From NCBI GenBank assembly GCA_947846985.1, contig CANTUZ010000002.1, positions 154,313,889 through 154,377,888 on the forward strand: 64,000 nt of DNA, given 5' to 3'. This DNA comes from Fratercula arctica (lineage: Eukaryota > Chordata > Aves > Charadriiformes > Alcidae). A model generated the notes under the pieces. The model saw only the letters and a program-made list of their open reading frames with translations, ran no database searches and was not told the DNA's origin. Within the stretch, counting starts at the first letter, position 1; each line of letters begins with the position of its first letter. The position numbers were made by a program, and so were the translations under genes. Positions 56,186-64,000 of the stretch are shown here, piece after piece.

Positions 56186-57725
56186 GACTGGAAAACAGCT
56201 CGTTGTGGTCTTACATATAAATCCATCCAAATTGTCAATAGTCATTAATGACAAAAATACGTTTGCCCTGATTTCAGTCCTTGAATTTGTTTATGTCAGG
56301 GCTTGGGGGTTTTTTTGGAGGGGAGATTGGGTGTGTTTAGTTTGGTTTTTTTAAATGTGGCTGGTAGAATTCAGACCTGAAGTGCAAAAGCATCAACATA
56401 CTTGTGCTTGGTTTTGCTTTGTTTTTTTTTTTTTTTCTTATGGAATCATTTTTGATGAAAATGTCATGGAATGAATCCGTCCTAGAATATTATTATTAAC
56501 TGAAGCATTTTGTTTCTGATTTTTTGTGGGATTTTTTTTTCCCTGAAGACTGTCCATTTCCAGTCTTTACCTCTGTGCTAATGTTTTCTGTTCATTCATT
56601 CTTTTCCATAGTACATCAGAAGTTTGGCTGCAATGGAGTATTAAAGCCCAGGATGACTACCAATGTAACTTGGATTTGAAAGGATTTTTTAAAGCATTAA
56701 GCACCCAACATCCCATTGGTACAGATCACAGAGATAAGGAGATGGGGACAGTGTTAACCTGCTCCTGACCGGGAGTGTCACATGGACATCCAGGGCATGC
56801 CTGAAAATAGGTGTTTTATGTAGAAGGAATTTGAGAGGGAGAAGGGAAAGAAGGCATTGGCGACATTTCAGGCCTCTGGGGCACAGTTTTGAAGGTGCTG
56901 TATTCTTGCTTTGATTTTATAATGACCAAGTTTTTCCCCCAGGCTTGAAGCATTAACGGAGCTGCACGAAATGCTGTGGAAACAGCTCAGAAGAACTCAA
57001 AAGAAATATCTATCAGCCAGTGGTCCCTCAGGTATATACCCTTCCCTCCATCCTAACTATTCCCCAGCTCTGGGGCTGCAAGGGTCAGTGGAGCTACTTG
57101 GGTTTCCTCTCTCCCCATGGAAGGCTTTATACACGCTGGGAACCCAGCCTGCGGAGATGTGGCTTCCCTTTGCCTTTGAGCTCCTGGAGTGGGTCAGCTG
57201 GTGGAGGTAAGGGAAACCCTTAGGCTGTGAAGGATAATATGCATTTTCTGGAGTCCTCAGGGCTGGCGCGAAGCGCATCTTCCAAAAGTGTGTGCGACCC
57301 AGTCTCCTGCTGTCTCAGTAGGGCTGTCACAGCACAGCTCGTGCACAGCCTTCAGGACAGCATCAAAGCACCTTCAAGGCATCTGCTATCAGAATTTGTC
57401 AGAGACGGTTTAGGTATTCCTGATCCTCCCGGGGACTGAGCCGGATGGCCTCCTTAAGTCTTTGCCAGAGCCTCATTTCGGTGGTTATATTAAGAACAGG
57501 ATCCTGCTCTGAGACATGATGGTCTGTGCTCCAGCTAGCTGGAATGGGGGAAGAGAAACTGCAAAGCAGCCATCAGTTTTTATTAAGCAGACTGGGCAGA
57601 TGCACCAAGGCTAACCTTGCATTTTCTGGGCTGCTCATTTTATCCTTCACCAGTGTGAAACGTGATGTATCAGTTTTCTGGCAGCACGAGTCACCCCCCG
57701 CCCCCGGCTTGGGTTTCTTCTTGTG
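56186..57725. other. Unassigned non-coding sequence
   Basis: No gene recognised. A 15-bp T run lies at 56422-56436 and a second shorter run near 56533. Frames up to 79 codons only. Confidence 0.45.
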
Positions 57726-57763
57726 AAACAAAACAAAACAAAATAAAACAAAAAAAGAAAAAA
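57726..57763 (+). repeat. (AAAAC)n-type simple repeat
   Basis: Four imperfect aaaac/aaaat units followed by an A-rich end. A small slippage repeat. Confidence 0.9.
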
Positions 57764-59832
57764 TGATATACTTTTGGAATAAAAATAGTTTTAGTGAAAA
57801 AGGAAGGTTACGCATGAATGACAAAGAAAGCTGCACCTTTCCACATAAGTTATGCATGAATACGACATTCAGAGTGGCAGTTTTCTTCTCGAACGTGCAG
57901 TAGGTTTGTGTGATAACGGAATCTCAGCTTTTACAGGTAGGTGCCTCCACCACACTATGAGCACGACACTCGTTGTGCTATCCAAGAGAAAGCCCACCAG
58001 GGTAAAGAAGCAGAGGAAATTCCTTTACCATGTTCTTCGCTCCTTACACATTTCTTCCCAGTGACAGGATCTACTGCTTTATCTATCAAAACCCACATTT
58101 ATCTATTTTTATAATTGCTTTGGAAGTAGAATAATTTTGGGGAGGTTTGGAGGGGTGGTTTTGTTCATTTTTATTTTTATTTTCTTCTTAGAGGGATAAA
58201 AAGATAGAGAAGTGGCAGACCCAACCCCTTTTATAGAGCGTTTTGCTCACAGATTCTTTTAGAACCTTCTTTCCTGGTTAACAGAACTATTTGATCTGAT
58301 CCAGCATCACCGTCTAGTCTTCAGTCGTAACAGATCTAGTCCATAATGAGCTCTGTTGATCCAGAGAAAAGGAGAGCATATCAGCTGAGTAATTTCATTG
58401 TGAACAGCTCTTCAGTTAAGTAGGCAATGACATTACAAAGTCAGTTGCTGGAGGCTGAAGACAGAAAAATTATATCTCATTTCTAGCGTGATTTATCTAC
58501 ATACTCAGAATAAATGAGATCAGCAATCGTAACAAATTTAAGGGTGCTTTAGACCCGTGGATCCTCGGCCTGGGACTTATCTCACCCAGCTTTGGGTGCC
58601 TACAATGCATCCATATCTACTTCTCAGAACTCTGTGTCTTGTTTCCTTTTGGTGAGGATCCAGTCAGGAGAATTAATGAAGTTTAGGGTGTGGTTCACAC
58701 AATCAAAGGCAGTCACCTAATTTAGGATGAGGTGAATGAAGCTCCAAAGCTCCATTGGACGTATTGACCATATCCCCACAGACTGTAGGACCACCAGGCA
58801 ACATTACAGACACCTACATGCAGGTGGATTATTTCTGTCTCTGGGGGCTTTGAATTCAGTCTAAACTACATGCTCCAGACCAGCCTGCGATGAAGAGGCT
58901 GATGTAAAGCGAGGCTTTAGTTGCCTGTTTTGCAGGAAGTCAGAGGGGATGATCATGGGCCCCTTCTGACCATAGAATTTGTGAATCACCAGTGAGTAAT
59001 TTCTCCAGCTACTGTTGAAAACTCTGCTGATCATTTTGGGGCTTTCACTATGATTTCCCCCATCCCTAACCATTCATCTCTACCCTGGCCAGGCTATCAA
59101 ATGAGGGCCCATGGAGAGGTTGCTCTTCTTGTTTTGGATCTTGGTCTGCTGCAGGGAAAAACGAAGTACTGAACTGTATAAGCACAGTCCTTCCAGCTCG
59201 TCCTGCTTATTTCAGACTGACGCCAGCAGAGATATGGAGCACCACTAAAATCAGTAACATTTTGAGTGAGTTTAGGGGCCTGCCCAGGCAGAATGGCTCA
59301 CAACATCAGGGCCTGTTTTTGTATGTTGCTCTCGATAGCGATCTTCCTGACCTTGCTTGCCCCAGTTTATCTATTGTTTCTTCCAGACTAGTTATGTCTA
59401 ATTTCATATGAGAGCTGTTTGCCTGCTGTCTTTGTAAGGGTTTCCTGCGTGCCCTGAAATGGTTTCCCATGCCAATGCACCCTGCTTGTTTTGTCGCACC
59501 TGGTTTCCTTGCTGTGGACATATATTGTTCTCCACCTGCTTCGGACACAAGAGCATTACCAATGCATGCAGAGAGCCATACTGAGACATTTCAGTTCCCA
59601 GGACATTCTTCCCTTATATGTTCTCTCCAAGCTTTCTTTACAGATGCTCTTTTCAGGTATCCTTCCCATCCACCCATGGTTCTCCTGGGCACCCTTGTTC
59701 CTCATAACAAGTTTTTTCCTGGCTGTAACCCTGCTGGTTCCGTGCCACCCTTCCAGCTGGGATGCGGTAGAGCCAGTTGGCATCAGGAACATTTACCTTC
59801 ATTCAGCACCCATCTTCCCTCCCCGTCTTTCT
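57764..59832. other. Unassigned non-coding sequence
   Basis: No gene recognised. Frames up to 122 codons near 59469-59837 (+) have no familiar features. One of them (59491-59970) reads on into the CR1 copy at 59833 by chance. Confidence 0.45.
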
Positions 59833-60143
59833 TGTAAGAAAGATGGAGAAAGACTTTTTACCAGGGCCTATAGTGACAGAACAAGGAACAATCATTTTAA
59901 ACTGAAAGAGGGTAGATTTAGACTGGAATTTAGACTGATTTTTTTTACTGTGAGGTCAGTGAGACACTGAAACAGGTTGCCCAGACAAGCTGTGGATGCC
60001 CCTGGAAGTGTTCAAGGTCAGGTTGGATGGGTCTTTGAGCAACCTGATCTAGTGAAAGATAATCCTATCTGTGGCAGGGGGGGTTGGACTAGGTGATCTT
60101 TAAAGGTCCTTTCCAACCCAAACTATGCTGTAATTCTGTGATA
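59833..60143 (+). mobile_element. CR1 LINE 3' end, plus strand
   Basis: Homology starts at 'ttgtaagaaagatggagaaa' and covers the last part of ORF2 ('[10 protein letters not shown]', then 'FFTVRSVRH'). It continues through the 3' UTR ('gtggcaggggggggttggac', then 'ggtcctttccaacccaaact') to a single recognisable attctgtg at 60133-60140. Expansion of the T run near 59940 and other indels break the frame. It is about 310 bp, moderately old and non-coding. Confidence 0.9.
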
Positions 60144-61339
60144 ATAAGCCTCTGCTAAAGTTTCCATCAAATTTGAAGAAACTTTCTGTGTTTTCTTCCT
60201 GACTCTTAGTTTTGCTTAATGTTTTCTTTTCTTTCCATATTAAATATCATCCTGATGGCACATTATTCTGTGCCAGATTAAAATACCTTGTGCCTTGCAT
60301 TTCTTCCCCCCTAATAGTGAATTCAAGGTCATCACTGTGTCCTACTTTCATTGCTCTCCCCTGACTCATTAGTTAATTGCCAAATTTTCCTTAGAAGTTT
60401 GCCATTCTTCTCAATGCTGGCAACAATCCCGTTGCTACAATCAAATCTCTAGCAGTTTCGATTTCTTGTTCATCTGTTCATGCCTCTTTTCTGACATTTG
60501 CACCTCGTGGGAAATGTATGTTTGTTTCCCTGTTGTCCTTTTGTGAACGTTGCAGCAAAATAATCCCCTTTAATTTTAGTTTCACCAGGGACTTTTTAAT
60601 GTCTTCTCTGTTCTGCCAATAAATTGTGTCACATCCTGGGAGGATTTAAACCTGTCTCCTTTGCTGAACTCTTAGTTTCTCCCAGACTGTTGTCTGCAAC
60701 TGTATTTCACTGGTCTTTTCATTTAGCATTTTAAGAAGGTTGGTGTCCTCTGAGTCATTTGAGTTCCTTTCCTTCCCCATCACCTACTGTCTGTATTTTT
60801 CACATCTCTTGCTTTCTTCACTTTCTTGTTCATTAAGTTGACTTCACTCCCTCCAACTTGCCACAAGTATTAAGCTGAACTTTGGGACACAACACACACT
60901 TGGGGGTCACTTAATGCTTCCCTCCCCTTTCTCACTTTTTTTCCCTTCAGATCATCAAGTTTCCCCCAAACTTCTCCATGTACTCCCCTTCTGACCCAGA
61001 CCAGAGCACACTGTACTGCATTTCTTTTTCTGCCAGTGTTGAAATCACAGTGATCGGTGGTTTTGTTTCAGCACAGTTACTCTGGGCCACGGGAACCAAG
61101 AGTATGCAAAAATATAGTGCTTACACCAACACTTTTTCTCCAGTTGTGCTGGACTAACATGGTTCTCGTTGGTCCAGCACTCACTCAAATGCCTGTGATT
61201 TTGCCTCTGTGCCTCAGCCCCACTACGTACTTGATGCTTTCATTGTCCATTTGCTGTTTATCTCAGTGACGAATTGTGAATTGATGTAGGTGTTTCTTCA
61301 GGGAGCTCCACTGCTAAGGTGGTCTCAGATGTATAGAAT
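60144..61339. other. Pyrimidine-rich non-coding sequence
   Basis: No gene recognised. The + strand is visibly T/C-rich from about 60150 to 61050. The longest frame is about 100 codons. Confidence 0.45.
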
Positions 61340-61375
61340 CATGAATCCCAGTATGAATCCCAGTACGAATCCCAG
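61340..61375 (+). repeat. 12-bp tandem repeat, three units
   Basis: The unit natgaatcccag occurs three times, at 61340-61351, 61352-61363 and 61364-61375, with one internal T-to-C change in the last. Translated in one frame it gives NPS-type repeats. Likely slippage. Confidence 0.9.
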
Positions 61376-61492
61376 TTGCCCCACATGGGCCGGGGATAGG
61401 TGTCTCCTGGAAGCTTCCTATATGGGATATCTATTGCAAGGTGGAGCCTTTGACAAGAGACTCTGCCTTTTAATTCCCCTCTTGTTTGTCCA

Positions 61493-61548
61493 TTGGCAAA
61501 CAAAGGATGCACTTGTCTTCCATCCACTTGGAAGCCTTTGTTTGCCAA
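61493..61548. repeat. Compound hairpin with perfect 14-bp stem
   Basis: ttggcaaacaaagg (61493-61506) is matched exactly by its reverse complement at 61535-61548. Inside, cttcca (61517-61522) pairs with tggaag (61529-61534) around a 6-nt loop, leaving a 10-nt bulge on the left side. It could be the terminal inverted repeats of a tiny DNA element, or a structured RNA. The bulge argues against a classical microRNA precursor. Confidence 0.85.
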
Positions 61549-61898
61549 AGGATGTTTTACTGGCTCTTCAAATCCACATAAACCATCAAAGTTGAGCACA
61601 GTTAAACTTTTTAGTTCATGTTGTTTGGTAGCCAGCAAGTATTCCTGAGCAGGAACAGCAAAATTTGCTGCCACTTGAAATATGCAAAGACTGCCAATAA
61701 TATATTCATGAAAAATAACAAGCTACCTACAAATGGAGCCACACCTGTTTCCTCCAACCAGAGGAGAAGGTGGATTAAACCCTCGCCTCATTTTTCCACA
61801 GCCCTTGCTAAACACTGAGCACCGTTTACAGTTGGGAGCCTGATTATCGTTATGCTTCCTTAGCTCAGGGAAAAACAGCTTTTCCTGGTGTAGATTAT

Positions 61899-61926
61899 AT
61901 TTGCATTTATATTTATTCATTTGCAT
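61899..61926. promoter_or_regulatory. Two perfect octamer motifs 20 bp apart
   Basis: ATTTGCAT, the complement of the POU octamer ATGCAAAT, occurs at 61899-61906 and again at 61919-61926. The start-to-start distance of 20 bp is close to two helical turns, so both sites would face the same side of the DNA. Surrounding sequence is AT-rich. Binding is inference. Confidence 0.4.
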
Positions 61927-62049
61927 ACAGATTTTTATGCCCTACTCTTGAAAGGTAAAGAGATTCCAGCTCTTTTAAAGGCAATAACAGTTCATTTTAT
62001 GCCCTGTTCTCCATAACAATAATTGCTATAACTCTGAAGCTCCCCTGGC

Positions 62050-62370
62050 ATTTTAAGAGCAATAAAGAAAGGGGCGGAGGGGAAAATTTTCCCATTAATT
62101 GGTGAGACTCCAGGGTTCAGTTCCGTGGTGCTTTACTCCTGTGAGTAATCTCATTATCCTTGGTAAGGCTGATTGTACAGAAGCGGCAGGATCATGCCCC
62201 AGAAGTCCAGCCTTTAATCAAATGTACCTGTTTAAAAAGAACACATGGCTGCCTTTCAGTGGGAGCCTTTAGCTCTGAAACGAGGATGTAAATTAGCCAA
62301 AATGCCTCAGAGGGAGGAAAACTCCATCTGCCGGGTTTTCCCTCTGCTCTTGATGAAATTAATCCACTGG
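62050..62370. promoter_or_regulatory. Candidate conserved non-coding block
   Basis: About 320 bp lack any repeat, simple sequence or long frame and contain several core motifs: 'cattaattgg', 'gagtaatctcattatcc', 'tttaatcaaatg' and a TAATCC bicoid-type site at 62360-62365. Such composition is common in vertebrate developmental enhancers. Conservation was not tested, so this is a suggestion only. Confidence 0.25.
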
Positions 62371-62372
62371 GG

Positions 62373-62386
62373 GTGTGTGTGTGTGT
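62373..62386 (+). repeat. Short (GT)7 microsatellite
   Basis: Seven GT units, immediately followed by 'agaggggggtg'. Possibly length-variable. Confidence 0.9.
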
Positions 62387-63290
62387 AGAGGGGGGTGATT
62401 CTTTGCTATTTTTCCTTTTGAAAGAGGTTCAGATCCCCATTTACAGAAATAAACACAGGCTTTCTCCATGTGTCTGAGAAAAACACGTGTAAAGGGCTGT
62501 GCTGTATGGATGGGGTAAAAAGCCATATAAATCTTTAGTCAGGAATGGGTGAGAGTTTAATAAAAGTAACAGGCATTTGCCAGGGACTCTCTCAAGTATT
62601 GCAGAAACAGAACAGCTCTATAAAGGGGAACGGGAAAGCCTGAAAGTCAGGCAAGACCTGTAGGAGAGGAGAGAATCAGCAGAGCAATATTGCTTGGCTT
62701 AAAAAGCAGATGAAGATGAACGGATGCAATAAAGGTATATAAAATATTGGATTGTACAGAGAAAGTGAAAAAAGGGTTCCAGTATAACATTTCTCCTGAT
62801 AACAAAATAAAAGTCTAAAGAGATGTAAAAGGCCACAGTTAAAGCAGATTACTAGAGTGTTTGTTTATTTTTCTTAACACAATGCATAACTTCTTATCAC
62901 ATTGATATTATTAAAGCAAAAAAAAACCCCAAGCAGAGGGTTTAAAACAAGCTGGTTGAATGCTGGTAAATGTACTCAAATTCTCTAAATGTGAGTTAGA
63001 AAGGCAAGTCTTTGAGACAATGTCTTCTATCCAGAGTGTGGTTTAGCCCTAATTCCAGATTTGTGGCATAATAGGAGTAAAAATCATTGTGTTTTTGGTC
63101 ATTATGTCTTAAATAAATGTGAACAAATGTTACCACATCATCAGTAGCTATCAGATGGTGTAAAACCAGGAGAGAAATATCAGCTCTCACCTACTAAGAC
63201 ATGAAATGCCAGGTGAAGAAACAGAAAAGAAGAAAAACCCTGTTTGTGTCAGAAAAATTTAAAATAAGGCCCCAAAGCAGTCTTGCTCTA
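62387..63290. other. Unassigned AT-rich sequence
   Basis: No gene or repeat recognised. Frames are all under 70 codons. Confidence 0.45.
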
Positions 63291-63316
63291 TTTTTTTTTT
63301 TTTTTCTTTTTCTTTT
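63291..63316 (+). repeat. T-rich simple repeat
   Basis: A 15-bp T run followed by ttttc units. It is translated as polyphenylalanine in two overlapping chance frames that cross it. Confidence 0.9.
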
Positions 63317-64000
63317 CTGCAAGAACAGTCACAAACTCAAGTGGAAAATTAATGAGTCACATCAGAAGAACAGCTTGGCTCTTCTTCCACTGCCTCCTTC
63401 CCCTGCCTGTCACCCCACCAGCCATCCGAGGTTGTTTCCAGCTTCTGCCACCTCCCTGGTGGCCTTCAGGAGCAGCTTGAGGAGGGTCATCTCATCTCTT
63501 GTAGATGACCTTCCTACACTGATTTTCTACTGCTGTGGGCAAAGCAACAAACTACACAGAGAGGTGTTGATCATCTTGTGGGGTATTCCTTCAGTGGCAG
63601 AGCTCTTGAGCCTTTTTAAGGCATTTTGCTATTCAGCTGCTAACATACTGCCATCGATAGCTTATTGTTATAGTCAACGTCAGGAATAGAATTATAGGTG
63701 TCCTGGTACTGGACTGTCCTGCAGTCAGTAGAGGTGAAGGGTCTGGGGAGGTTGTGCTTGGCCTTCTCAACAGCACTAAACAGCGGGGACAGCAATTATA
63801 AAGTGACTTTCAGTGTTTGGCCGCTTCTCCTGACCTGCTCTTTGAGATCAGTTTAAGCCATACCCATTTACACCAAATGAGGATCTGACCTCCATTTTTA
63901 GGAAGAGCACCAAGCTTGTTTACAAAATAATTGACTTGGCTTCCGTTCCAAGCTAAGCATCTTTTTCATTCGTCTTTGGCCAAGCTGGGTTCCTGTTATG
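63317..64000. other. Unassigned sequence at window end
   Basis: A 162-codon frame (63201-63689, +) begins before and passes through the T run, giving phenylalanine runs. It resembles no known protein and is most likely chance. Nothing else recognised. Confidence 0.4.

Larger units (their letters stand above)
61376..62049. other. Unassigned non-coding sequence with hairpin and octamers
   Basis: Apart from the hairpin at 61493 and the two octamers at 61899 nothing is recognised. A 111-codon minus frame (61339-61674) overlaps the tandem repeat and hairpin and has no known similarity. Confidence 0.4.

Noticed and set aside
59491..59970. 159-residue protein joining unique sequence to a CR1 ORF2 tail
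   Set aside because: The upstream part has no recognisable domain. The junction falls at the CR1 truncation point, so the fusion is chance read-through.
1..64000. tRNA, rRNA, CRISPR array, bacterial-type operon or endogenous retrovirus
   Set aside because: No tRNA-like B box with a paired A box, no rRNA motifs, no regularly spaced repeats, no ribosome-binding-site gene arrays, and no paired LTRs or gag/pol/env-like frames were seen. The only reverse-transcriptase sequence is of CR1 type.

Overview
The window looks like nuclear DNA of a bird and holds no protein-coding exon, rRNA or tRNA gene that I can support. The bird call rests on the dominant repeat. Copies of the CR1 non-LTR retrotransposon occur throughout, several ending in the diagnostic 8-bp ATTCTRTG repeats, and their 3' ends read in two forms with different diagnostic bases. 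CR1 also occurs in other reptiles. The low repeat density, the short introns of sequence between copies and the 3'-end types fit a bird better, but the species cannot be named from this sequence.

Layout. Roughly 1-28 kb reads as GC-richer DNA with many short spurious reading frames on both strands. It holds a well-preserved CR1 tail (3470-4184, +), an old decayed CR1 (11428-11990, -), a CR1 tail pair in opposite orientation (13815-14041, - and 20026-20468, +), a probable very old CR1 piece (18630-18810, +), two small CpG-dense patches (6105-6310 and 14500-14640) and an 86-bp polypyrimidine tract (20701-20786). Roughly 28-64 kb reads as AT-richer. It holds a long decayed CR1 (28097-29470, -), a 1-kb CR1 with a recognisable reverse-transcriptase segment (36857-37873, +), older CR1 remnants (32840-33060, 48855-49035 and 49785-50290, all -) and another CR1 tail (59833-60143, +). 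Simple A/T tracts are frequent in both halves.

A second, much older repeat layer appears as fragments that resemble MIR- or L3-type amniote elements, recognised from phrases such as the 'aaggcgcta' tail and the 'aagtgacttg...aaggtca' block. They lie at 4520-4572, 7530-7625, 10612-10690, 23385-23510, 24484-24525, 34005-34170, 38045-38200 and 41495-41600. The copy at 34005-34170 is the most complete. Most lie on the + strand.

No gene system operates in this window. The only proteins with recognisable ancestry are broken CR1 ORF2 remnants. The best leads for function are non-coding: an exact POU-dimer type site (42455-42467), two perfect octamers spaced 20 bp apart (61899-61926), a compound hairpin with a perfect 14-bp stem (61493-61548), the CpG patches, and candidate conserved non-coding blocks near 24.4-24.7 kb and 62.05-62.37 kb. 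The window most likely represents intergenic or intronic DNA. I did not find a convincing undescribed system.
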